A stretch of DNA of 11,042 nt from Pedobacter sp. UBA1654 (GTDB taxonomy: Bacteria; Bacteroidota; Bacteroidia; Sphingobacteriales; Sphingobacteriaceae). The notes below the pieces were generated by a model. The model was not told the origin of the DNA and did no database searches. It saw only the letters and a program-made list of their open reading frames with translations. The stretch's first letter is position 1. The number at the start of each line of letters is the position of its first letter. Location of the stretch: NCBI GenBank assembly GCA_002320935.1, contig DCLG01000084.1, positions 111,923 to 122,964 of the forward strand, written 5' to 3'. The translations under genes were made by a program, and so were the position numbers. Shown in pieces: positions 1 to 6,766 of the stretch.

Positions 1-545
1 AAAAGCTGGAAGAGAACGGCAAGCACTTGCTAAGCGCTATTGCTACCTACCTGGGCTTACCAACGAATTACTTCGATCAGCATGTGCATAATGGAAATTC
101 GATTCTTAGAGGTATTCATTATTTCCCGATTGAAAACCCAGAGGCCATTGCTGATGATGCGGTACGTGCTGGTGCCCATGAAGATATTAACCTGATTACC
201 TTGCTTATCGGTGCAAGCGCAGATGGCCTGGAAGTGTTAACCCGGGCTAATGAGTGGTTGCCGATCAAAGCGCACCATTCAGATATTGTGGTAAACGTAG
301 GGGACATGCTTCAGCGTTTAACAAACAATAAACTAAAGTCTACAACCCACCGTGTGGTAAATCCACCCAGGGAACTGATGAAGACGTCCAGATATTCTGT
401 TCCTTTCTTCCTGCATCCGCGTTCAGATATGGACTTAACGTGTCTGGACTCATGTATTGATGAGGCGCATCCTAAAGCGTTTAGCGATATGACCGCAGGG
501 GAGTACCTCGATGAGCGCCTGAGAGAAATCGGCTTAAAGAAATAG
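1..545 (+). CDS. Fe(II)/2-oxoglutarate-dependent dioxygenase, isopenicillin N synthase family (C-terminal part, 5' end outside window)
   Basis: This is the 3' part of a non-haem iron oxygenase gene. The frame is open to the left edge (first complete codon at base 3), and a TTG at 27 is not a credible start because the frame reads through it. About 180 residues are visible, roughly the C-terminal half to two thirds of a family member of about 320 residues. The iron triad is present: HxD (His codon 177-179, Asp 183-185, in GAHEDINLITLL) and the distal His (348-350, in STTHRVVNP). The RxS motif that binds the 2-oxoglutarate carboxylate is at 390-398 (SRYSVPF). The family couples 2-oxoglutarate decarboxylation to substrate oxidation or hydroxylation in the cytosol. 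The substrate cannot be read from this sequence. The gene ends in a strong terminator and faces the next gene. Family assignment is secure, function is open. Confidence 0.9.
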   Translation, partial: KLEENGKHLLSAIATYLGLPTNYFDQHVHNGNSILRGIHYFPIENPEAIADDAVRAGAHEDINLITLLIGASADGLEVLTRANEWLPIKAHHSDIVVNVGDMLQRLTNNKLKSTTHRVVNPPRELMKTSRYSVPFFLHPRSDMDLTCLDSCIDEAHPKAFSDMTAGEYLDERLREIGLKK

Positions 546-560
546 TCGATTTACATATAA

Positions 561-594
561 AAAAGACCAGCACTATCCTGCTGGTCTTTTTTTT
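561..594. terminator. Bidirectional intrinsic terminator between convergent genes
   Basis: A perfect 12-bp inverted repeat (561-572 with 579-590) encloses a 6-base loop (573-578). It is followed on the + strand by a run of T at 587-594. On the minus strand the A-run at 559-564 supplies a T-tract after the same hairpin. It lies 15 bases after the stop of the dioxygenase and about 35 bases beyond the stop of the minus-strand serine hydrolase, so it can end both transcripts. Confidence 0.93.
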
Positions 595-628
595 ATATGA
601 ATGTTTGAGGTCAACCACCGGTTAAGCC

Positions 629-2437
629 TTACTTGTCGATTGCTTTATTGATCACATCCTGGATCCTGCCCCGCACCGACAGTTTAGATAGCTGGTCAGA
701 TACCAAAGGATGTACCCGGTTGGAAAGGAATACATACACCAATCCTCTGGATGGATCTACCCAGACGCAGGTTCCGGTATATCCGGTATGACCATAGGTC
801 ATGGAAGATGCCAGTTCAGAAGGGTATTTCTTTGTAGCATCCGGATCCCACCTGTCGAAGCCCAAACCTCTGCGGCTGATGTTGGATTGCTTCACGGTAA
901 ACATATTCACCGTTTCTGGTCTAAAGTACTGCTCCCCACCGTAAGTGCCTTTATTCAGCAGCATCTGGTACATAATGGCCACATCATTTGCACTGGCAAA
1001 CAGTCCGGCATGGCCCGATATACCGCCCACCATTGCTGCACCCTGATCGTGTACATAACCTACCAGCAACGTTTTCCTGAAGTAAGTATCGTTTTCTGTA
1101 GGTACGATCTGCTCCCGGGAGAAGCGGTTCCTTGGCAGGAAGCCAGCGGTTTGCATGCCCAGCGGTTGGTAGAATTCTTTTTCCACATAGTTGTTCAGCG
1201 GCTTACCACTTAAGCGCTCCACCATATCTTTCATCACGTACATGCTGATATCGCTATAAACATACTTTCCGCGGGTTCTAATCGGCGCATTCAGCATCTG
1301 CGGCCACATCACGTCCTCAAAGTAGTTTTTGCGCATGTAATATCCGTCAGCAACTTTAGTTGGGTAGGCTGCCGATGAATCTGGACTGTGATCTGCATCT
1401 TTAACCGCATTGTAAAATGGGATAAAGGGTATGAAACCAGCCTGATGCAACATGACCTCACGAACATTGATGGCGTTCATTGGGCTTGTGCGTGCACGCG
1501 GGATGTAAGCACCCACATTTGTGTCCAGGTTCATCTTCTGCTGCTCGTATAAACGCATAACCGCCGGGGTAGTCGCTGCAATTTTGGTGATTGAAGCCAG
1601 GTCGAAGATATCGGTAACTTTATCTGCGGGCCCGTCGGTATAGGTGTGCTTGCCATAGGCTTTGTTGAAGATAACCTTGCCATCTTTTGCCACCAGAACC
1701 ACCATGCCTGGCGCGGCTTTTCCACGGATCGCCTCTGCGGCGATCTTATCAATCTCTTTCAAGTCGTCCGCATTCACACCGGCATCTTCCGGCAGTGTAT
1801 ATTTAAGGCGGGTGGCAACCGTGTTAAATCCGGAATTAAGGGTGTATTTAGCGGAATAAGCGGTTTTAAGTTTTCCGCTGGCCGGGATACCCCCGAAGAT
1901 CACCTGAGGAACAACAGTAGCTGCATCTGCATCAGCGGCGGGCGTCCAGACAATTGGCGCATCCAGTACATCGAATGAAGCCAATGCATTGCCATTCCCG
2001 AAGAGTGCAACGATCACCTGTTTGCTCTTGGCCAAAGTGTTGATGAAGTTGATGTATCGCGCTTCATTGCGCTCTGCTGAAGAAAGCGCAACCACTACTG
2101 TGTTGTAGTACTTTAAATCATCTTCCAGGTGGTTTAAATCACGCTGATCCTTATAGTCTGCAGCATTGAAGGGTGTTACTTTGGTGTATTTATTCAGCAT
2201 ACTATCCAGCAGCTGCTGTTGCGGCAGGCCAAGGTTCACAGAGGCGATCTGCTTTTTGTCGAGGCTTTTCAGCGGAATGATCTCGTCATGGTTGTTTAAC
2301 AGGACCGTGCTGTTGATGATGTTGTTTATTGCGGTTAAGCGTTGTTGATTGGTTTTATGATCCTGTGCGCAGGCATTTAAAGTTGTAAGGGCTAATAATG
2401 ATAAAAGGAAAATGTTCAGGATCTTATTTTTTCTCAT
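629..2437 (-). CDS. Exported serine hydrolase (beta-lactamase fold, AmiE-like) with an N-terminal remnant of a GH3 C-terminal domain
   Basis: A 602-residue exported protein. Residues 1-23 form a signal peptide ending in LNAC (Cys23, possible lipobox). The following AQ also allows signal peptidase I cleavage, so lipidation is uncertain. Residues about 38-215 resemble the C-terminal domain of family 3 glycoside hydrolases (NSTVLLNN, IIPL, FGGIPASGKL at 181-190), but no GH3 catalytic barrel precedes them. Residues about 220-600 are a beta-lactamase/class C-like domain: Ser282-x-x-Lys285 (SITK), Tyr394-Ser-Asp396 (YSD) and His550-Thr-Gly552 (HTG). In Bacteroidota a longer protein fuses a complete GH3 NagZ-like enzyme to this domain. 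In Bacillus, separate NagZ and AmiE release GlcNAc and cut the MurNAc-L-Ala bond. An envelope role such as muropeptide amidase or esterase is therefore inferred, and true beta-lactamase activity is unlikely. The start overlaps the end of the upstream amidohydrolase gene by 14 bases, implying co-translation; a GGAGAGAAAG stretch precedes the ATG. Confidence 0.85.
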   Translation of the reverse strand: MRKNKILNIFLLSLLALTTLNACAQDHKTNQQRLTAINNIINSTVLLNNHDEIIPLKSLDKKQIASVNLGLPQQQLLDSMLNKYTKVTPFNAADYKDQRDLNHLEDDLKYYNTVVVALSSAERNEARYINFINTLAKSKQVIVALFGNGNALASFDVLDAPIVWTPAADADAATVVPQVIFGGIPASGKLKTAYSAKYTLNSGFNTVATRLKYTLPEDAGVNADDLKEIDKIAAEAIRGKAAPGMVVLVAKDGKVIFNKAYGKHTYTDGPADKVTDIFDLASITKIAATTPAVMRLYEQQKMNLDTNVGAYIPRARTSPMNAINVREVMLHQAGFIPFIPFYNAVKDADHSPDSSAAYPTKVADGYYMRKNYFEDVMWPQMLNAPIRTRGKYVYSDISMYVMKDMVERLSGKPLNNYVEKEFYQPLGMQTAGFLPRNRFSREQIVPTENDTYFRKTLLVGYVHDQGAAMVGGISGHAGLFASANDVAIMYQMLLNKGTYGGEQYFRPETVNMFTVKQSNISRRGLGFDRWDPDATKKYPSELASSMTYGHTGYTGTCVWVDPSRGLVYVFLSNRVHPLVSDQLSKLSVRGRIQDVINKAIDK

Positions 2438-4058
2438 ATACTTTCTCTCCGTTGATATAGGTTTTTAATACTTGTGTGTTCAGGATCTTAGCATCATCAT
2501 CACTCATGATGTCGTGATCCAGAATGATGAAATCGGCGAACTTGCCTTTCTCAAGGCTGCCTTTTTCCTTTTCTTCGAAGTTGGCCTTTGCTGCCCAGAT
2601 GGTCATACCCCGGAGTGCTTCTATTTTCGTCAGCGCGTTTTCCATCTGGAAGCCGGCTGCAGGATAGTTGTTGGCATCTTTTCTTGCTGTTGCCGCGTAG
2701 AACGTGAATAAAGGATTAATGTTTTCCACCGGAAAATCAGTACCCAGTGGCAACCAGCCATTCTGATTAAGCAGTTGCTTGTATGCATAGGCGCCTTTTA
2801 CACGTTCGTTACCCAGACGTTCTGCCGCCCAGTACATGTCTGACGTTGCATGTGTCGGTTGTACTGAAGGCACCACCTTCGCTTTACCGAAAAGGGCGAA
2901 ATCTTCCGGCGCAACAACCTGCGCATGTTCTATTCTCCAGCGGGCGTCATTGGTGCCACCCAGTACTTCGTTGTAAATCTTAAGCACTGCACGGTTTGCT
3001 GAATCGCCGATGGCGTGTGTACACATCTGGAACTTGTTACGGGCAATCTTTTTGGCGACTTCCTTAAAGTGCTCCGGCTTGCTTAGCAAGAATCCTTGTT
3101 TGCCGGGCATATCGCTGTATGGATGCAGCAGGCAGGCACCTCTGGAACCCAGTGCACCATCAGCATAAACTTTGAAGGATCGTACATTAAGTCTGTCGGT
3201 CTTTACCGCACCACGTTTAAACAGGTAATCATAATTTTCTTTTTTGTCAGACAGCATCAGGTATAAGCGCATCTTCAGCTTGTTGGAGGCCTGCATCTTT
3301 TCGATGAATTCAACAAGCGGGGCATCTACACCGCAATCGTCAATGGTTGTCAGACCTGCGGCAAAGCAGTTCTGCTGTGCATCAAGCAGGATCTTTTCCT
3401 GTTGTTCTGCTGAAGCTGCAGGGATCTTAGATGAGACCAGGTCAACAGCATTGTCGATCAGCAAGCCCGTCAGCTTACCATCTTTTTCCACGATATCGCC
3501 ACCAGTAAGTCCATAACTGGCTTTGATGCCTGCAGCGTCCAGTGCTTTCTGGTTTGCGATGGCTGCATGGCCATCAATGCGGGTAAGCAGTACAGGTTGG
3601 TTAGGGAAAAGTTTATCTAAAGCAGCTTTGTCGGGAAAGGACTTGCCGGGCCAGTCGTTCTGGTCCCAGCCACGGCCAATCAGCCAGCCTTCGGGGTGTT
3701 GTCTTGCAAAAGCTTCAAGTTTGCTGCATACCTCTTCCCAGCTTTTGGTGCCGGTCAGGTCTGCGGTCTGCAAACTTTCACCGTAGCCATAGAAATGGGC
3801 ATGTGCATCAATAAAGCCAGGGTAAACAGCTTTGCCGCCAGCGTCGATCCGTTCTGGGGCATCATACACTTTTTCGATGTCGGCATTGCTGCCAAGTTCA
3901 ATGATCTTACCATCTTTAACAGCAAAAGCCTCTACCGTATCGAACTTGTCGTTCACGGTATAAACCTTGGCGTTATAGACAATTAGGTCGGCTTTTTTGC
4001 CCATGCAGCTAAAAAGCAGCATGCTGCACATCAGTAGTGTAGCGTTAAGTTTGTTCAT
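2424..4058 (-). CDS. Exported YtcJ-like amidohydrolase, probable lipoprotein
   Basis: A metal-dependent hydrolase of the amidohydrolase superfamily, close to the YtcJ/imidazolonepropionase-like group. It is 544 residues from the start chosen here. An in-frame ATG at 4097 would add 13 residues ahead of a good signal sequence; starting at 4058 gives MNKLNATLL... followed by the lipobox LLFSC (Cys18). Visible family residues are DAHAH with metal-binding His86 and His88, the FKVYADGALGSRG segment with Lys296 (position of the bridging Lys), His348 (CTHAIGDS), His378 (RIEHAQ) and Asp441 (LGTDFPVE). A small beta-sandwich is formed by both ends (ADLIVYNAKVYTV and KFADFIILD). Members hydrolyse C-N or related bonds in cyclic or N-acylated compounds; the substrate is unknown. 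It is the first gene of a two-gene unit with the serine hydrolase and is divergent from mutL. The lipobox suggests attachment at the inner or outer membrane. Confidence 0.9.
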   Translation of the reverse strand: MNKLNATLLMCSMLLFSCMGKKADLIVYNAKVYTVNDKFDTVEAFAVKDGKIIELGSNADIEKVYDAPERIDAGGKAVYPGFIDAHAHFYGYGESLQTADLTGTKSWEEVCSKLEAFARQHPEGWLIGRGWDQNDWPGKSFPDKAALDKLFPNQPVLLTRIDGHAAIANQKALDAAGIKASYGLTGGDIVEKDGKLTGLLIDNAVDLVSSKIPAASAEQQEKILLDAQQNCFAAGLTTIDDCGVDAPLVEFIEKMQASNKLKMRLYLMLSDKKENYDYLFKRGAVKTDRLNVRSFKVYADGALGSRGACLLHPYSDMPGKQGFLLSKPEHFKEVAKKIARNKFQMCTHAIGDSANRAVLKIYNEVLGGTNDARWRIEHAQVVAPEDFALFGKAKVVPSVQPTHATSDMYWAAERLGNERVKGAYAYKQLLNQNGWLPLGTDFPVENINPLFTFYAATARKDANNYPAAGFQMENALTKIEALRGMTIWAAKANFEEKEKGSLEKGKFADFIILDHDIMSDDDAKILNTQVLKTYINGEKVYEKK

Positions 4059-4172
4059 GTTGTTAAAGGTATAAAAAGCTTGTACGGCCTGCGTCATATA
4101 ACACCTATTATAGAAAAGAAGTTACAGTTAAGGCTAATAATCGCTAAATTAGCGACTTTACCGGAGATTTAA
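4059..4172. promoter_or_regulatory. Divergent intergenic region between the amidohydrolase gene and mutL
   Basis: These 114 bases must hold the promoters of both transcripts. Toward mutL, TAAATTAG (4145-4152) matches 7 of 8 positions of the Bacteroidota -7 element TAnnTTTG, about 20 bases before the ATG. No clear -33 TTTG is seen. A GGAG at 4163-4166, six bases before the mutL ATG, could act as a ribosome binding site. Toward the amidohydrolase no convincing promoter was found: the best match (TACCTTTA on the minus strand) is too close to the start codon. Confidence 0.4.
4141..4155. promoter_or_regulatory. Perfect 15-base palindrome over the putative mutL -7 element
   Basis: TCGCTAA (4141-4147) and TTAGCGA (4149-4155) are exact inverted copies around a single A (4148). 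The palindrome covers the candidate -7 element and ends 17 bases before the mutL ATG. A one-base centre is too tight for an RNA hairpin without opening several pairs, and there is no T-tract, so a protein operator is more plausible than a terminator. No binding factor can be named. Confidence 0.4.
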
Positions 4173-6020
4173 ATGTCAGATATAATACAACTCCTACCCG
4201 ATAGTGTTGCCAATCAGATTGCTGCCGGGGAAGTGGTTCAAAGACCCGCATCCGCAGTAAAGGAATTGCTGGAGAATGCCATAGATGCAGGTGCGAATAA
4301 AGTACAGTTAATCCTTAAAGACGCAGGAAAAGCATTGATCCAGGTGATTGACAATGGCTGCGGAATGAGTGTTACCGATGCACGTATGTGCTTCGAACGT
4401 CATGCAACATCGAAGGTCCGCAAAGCTGCAGATCTTTTTGCCATCCGCACCATGGGTTTCCGTGGAGAAGCAATGGCCTCCATTGCCGCCATCTCACAGG
4501 TGGAAATGAAAACCCGCCGCCATGAAGACGAGATTGGTACCATGATCCAGATTGAAGGCGCAAACTTTATCAATCAGGAGCCTGTGGCCACACCAGCGGG
4601 TACCAGCATTTGCATCAAGAATCTTTTTTATAATACCCCGGCCAGAAGGAACTTCCTTAGGAGCAATCCCGCCGAAATGCGTCACATCATCGACGAGTTT
4701 CAGAGGATTTCCATGGCCAACCCACATATCGCTTTCAGCTTGCACAACGACGGCCTGGAGATATACCGTTTGCCTGCTTCCGGGCTGAAGCAAAGGATCG
4801 TGCATTTACTGGGGAATAACTATAACGAACGCTTGATTCCTGTAGAGGAAGAAACCTCCATCATCAACCTTAAAGGTTTTATTGGTAAGCCACAATTCGC
4901 CAAAAAAACCAGGGGTGAGCAGTTCTTTTTCGTTAATAACCGGTTTATCAAAGACGGCTATTTGAACCATGCGGTTACAAAGGCCTATGAGGAACTGCTA
5001 ACAGAAGAAAACTTCCCCTTGTATGTGTTGTTCATCGACATTGATCCTGCAAAGATTGATGTGAACGTGCACCCTACAAAAACGGAAATCAAATACCTGG
5101 AAGAGAAATCCATTTACGCCATCATGCACTCGGCTGTTAAACGTTCTTTAGGGCGATTTAACATCAGTCCGAGTATTGATTTTGACCAGGAAACTGGCTT
5201 CAGCAGTATGATCAGCTTGAAAAAACCTGAAGATATTGTGCCGCCAACCATCAACTTTAATCCGGATTTTAATCCTTTCGGAGAGAGCAAAAGCCCATCA
5301 CGGCAGTATGCTTACCAGGGTACGAACGACTACCAGCCGGCGAATACCAAGAACTGGGGTTCATTGTACGAGATCGTAAAGCCACAGGAGGTAGAACAGG
5401 CGACAATGGTGCTTGGTAAAGACGCAGAAGAGGAGCAGTTTGCACCGGTGCAGAAACAACTGATGCAGGTGCATAACCGGTACATCATGTCTCAGATTAA
5501 GTCTGGTATTATGATGATTGATCAGCAGGCTGCCCATGAACGCATTCTATATGAGCGTTTCCTGTTGCACCTGGAAGACCGCAAAGGTGCGTCGCAGCAG
5601 AGCTTATTTCCGCAGACGGTAACTTTGAGTCCGAACGACTTTGAACTTGCTAAGAGTTTACTGGATGATATTAAGAGCCTTGGCTTTGAAGTACGGGAGT
5701 TTGGGAAGAATACCCTGGTGATAGAAGGGATTCCTGTAGACCTTGGTAGCAACACTTTTAATGAAACGCAGTTGTTTGAACATCTAATTGAAGGTTTTAA
5801 AAACTCCCAGCAGGAATTAAAGTTAGATAAAAGGGATGCACTGGCCAGGAGTATGGCCAGGAACAGCTCTATCAAAAGTGGCGTGTCCCTGGAACAGGAA
5901 GAGATGAATACCTTGATTGAGCAGCTATTTGCCTGCAAGACACCTAATTTCAGTATTAGTGGTAAGCCGGTGATCCAAACGATCGGGCTGACTGAAATAG
6001 ATAAAAAATTTGACCGATAA
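4173..6020 (+). CDS. mutL: DNA mismatch repair protein MutL
   Basis: MutL couples MutS mismatch recognition to strand incision and removal. The 615-residue protein has the GHKL ATPase in residues 1-330: NQIAAGEVV, catalytic Glu31 and Mg-binding Asn35 (KELLENAIDAG), DNGCG at 60-64, GFRGEA at 95-100, NLFYNTPARRNF and the HPTK Lys303. A linker follows (about 335-420), then the C-terminal dimerisation domain (about 425-615). A beta-clamp-type motif QQSLFP (475-480, consensus QxxLxP) is present. The endonuclease motif DQHA(x)2E(x)4E appears as DQQAAHERILYE (450-461), with His replaced by Gln452. The segment aligned with CPHGRP reads SISGKP (594-599), losing its Cys and His. The Cys of the ACR/SCK-type motif is also absent (MARNSSIK, 561-568). 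The start fits the family N-terminus closely. It opens the cluster; the next gene begins 2 bases after the stop. Confidence 0.98.
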   Translation: MSDIIQLLPDSVANQIAAGEVVQRPASAVKELLENAIDAGANKVQLILKDAGKALIQVIDNGCGMSVTDARMCFERHATSKVRKAADLFAIRTMGFRGEAMASIAAISQVEMKTRRHEDEIGTMIQIEGANFINQEPVATPAGTSICIKNLFYNTPARRNFLRSNPAEMRHIIDEFQRISMANPHIAFSLHNDGLEIYRLPASGLKQRIVHLLGNNYNERLIPVEEETSIINLKGFIGKPQFAKKTRGEQFFFVNNRFIKDGYLNHAVTKAYEELLTEENFPLYVLFIDIDPAKIDVNVHPTKTEIKYLEEKSIYAIMHSAVKRSLGRFNISPSIDFDQETGFSSMISLKKPEDIVPPTINFNPDFNPFGESKSPSRQYAYQGTNDYQPANTKNWGSLYEIVKPQEVEQATMVLGKDAEEEQFAPVQKQLMQVHNRYIMSQIKSGIMMIDQQAAHERILYERFLLHLEDRKGASQQSLFPQTVTLSPNDFELAKSLLDDIKSLGFEVREFGKNTLVIEGIPVDLGSNTFNETQLFEHLIEGFKNSQQELKLDKRDALARSMARNSSIKSGVSLEQEEMNTLIEQLFACKTPNFSISGKPVIQTIGLTEIDKKFDR

Positions 6021-6022
6021 AC

Positions 6023-6766
6023 ATGAATAACATTCAGATTCCACCAGTAGTTAAAAACCTGCTGATCATAAATATTCTTTTTTTTGCTGCAACCTGGGTC
6101 TTTGGCCAACAAGGGTTGAATCTGAGATATTACCTTGGTGCGTTCTACTTTGACTCTCCATTTTTCGGAATCTGGCAGCCCATCACCTACATGTTTATGC
6201 ATGGTGATTTTATGCACATTCTGTTTAATATGTTTGCTTTATACATGTTTGGCAGTGTGCTGGAGAACAGGTGGGGTGCAAAAAGGTTCCTGAACTTCTA
6301 CCTGATTACGGGTTTGGGGGCATTGGTACTGCAACTGATGGTACAATCCATTGAGGTGTATAACATTACCGGCTCCATTGTTAATCACGGCGCGGTGGTC
6401 ATTGATCTTGCAGAAAATCTTGCCGGCGTGAACCTGCCCGGCCTTTCTCCGGAGCAAACCAGGGAGCTGATCAACATTTACGCAACGCCAATGGTGGGTG
6501 CTTCTGGTGCCATCTTCGGCCTGCTTGTTGCTTTCGGAATGTTGTATCCGAATGTAGAGATGTACATTATGTTTATACCGGTGCCGATTAAGGCGAAGTA
6601 CATTATGCCGGTTTACATCGTTATTGAATTGTTCCTGGGTGTTGCGAGTTTACCGGGCGATTCCGTGGCGCATTATGCGCATTTAGGTGGCGCCTTACTG
6701 GGCTTCATTCTGGTGAAATTATGGAAAGACAAGGATAGACATACTTATTACGACTATTATGAATAA
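6023..6766 (+). CDS. Rhomboid family intramembrane serine protease (first of two)
   Basis: A 247-residue polytopic inner-membrane protease with about six membrane segments. Rhomboid signatures are the HxxxN of the second helix (His65, Asn69 in MHILFNM), GASG with nucleophile Ser161, and the last-helix catalytic His220 in AHYAHLGGALLGF. The family cleaves transmembrane helices near the membrane surface; the substrate is unknown. Between the HxxxN helix and Ser161 there are about 96 residues, roughly 45 more than in E. coli GlpG. They include a polar loop (about 110-155) that probably faces the periplasm. The gene starts 2 bases after mutL stops, and its last 8 bases overlap the next rhomboid gene. 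An 8-T run (6078-6085) lies in the first membrane segment. All catalytic residues are present, so activity is likely. Confidence 0.95.
   Translation: MNNIQIPPVVKNLLIINILFFAATWVFGQQGLNLRYYLGAFYFDSPFFGIWQPITYMFMHGDFMHILFNMFALYMFGSVLENRWGAKRFLNFYLITGLGALVLQLMVQSIEVYNITGSIVNHGAVVIDLAENLAGVNLPGLSPEQTRELINIYATPMVGASGAIFGLLVAFGMLYPNVEMYIMFIPVPIKAKYIMPVYIVIELFLGVASLPGDSVAHYAHLGGALLGFILVKLWKDKDRHTYYDYYE

Noticed and set aside
27..29. TTG as the start of the dioxygenase
   Set aside because: The frame is open upstream to the window edge and the protein would lack the N-terminal part of the family; the gene is simply cut by the window.
710..1213. Plus-strand open frame of 167 codons inside the serine hydrolase gene
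   Set aside because: It is opposite conserved catalytic-domain sequence (YSD, HTG region) and has no recognisable features.
629..2437. Antibiotic-resistance beta-lactamase
   Set aside because: The length, GH3-like N-terminal domain and YSD/HTG motifs point to the AmiE/EstB-like serine hydrolases rather than class A or C resistance enzymes.
4016..4027. 12-base perfect palindrome GCAGCATGCTGC
   Set aside because: It lies within the signal peptide coding region of the amidohydrolase; no T-tract or regulatory context, likely chance.
4064..4071. TACCTTTA on the minus strand as -7 promoter of the amidohydrolase
   Set aside because: Transcription would start at or inside the start codon, leaving no leader; leaderless expression of a lipoprotein gene is not supported here.
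4059..4097. Longer start (ATG at 4097) for the amidohydrolase
   Set aside because: It would put 13 residues ahead of a good lipoprotein signal peptide; the ATG at 4058 gives a normal basic n-region, hydrophobic core and LLFSC lipobox.
5522..6217. Antisense open frame of 231 codons across the mutL end and the rhomboid start
   Set aside because: It lies opposite two clear genes and its translation shows no recognisable domain; it is a shadow of the opposite coding frame.
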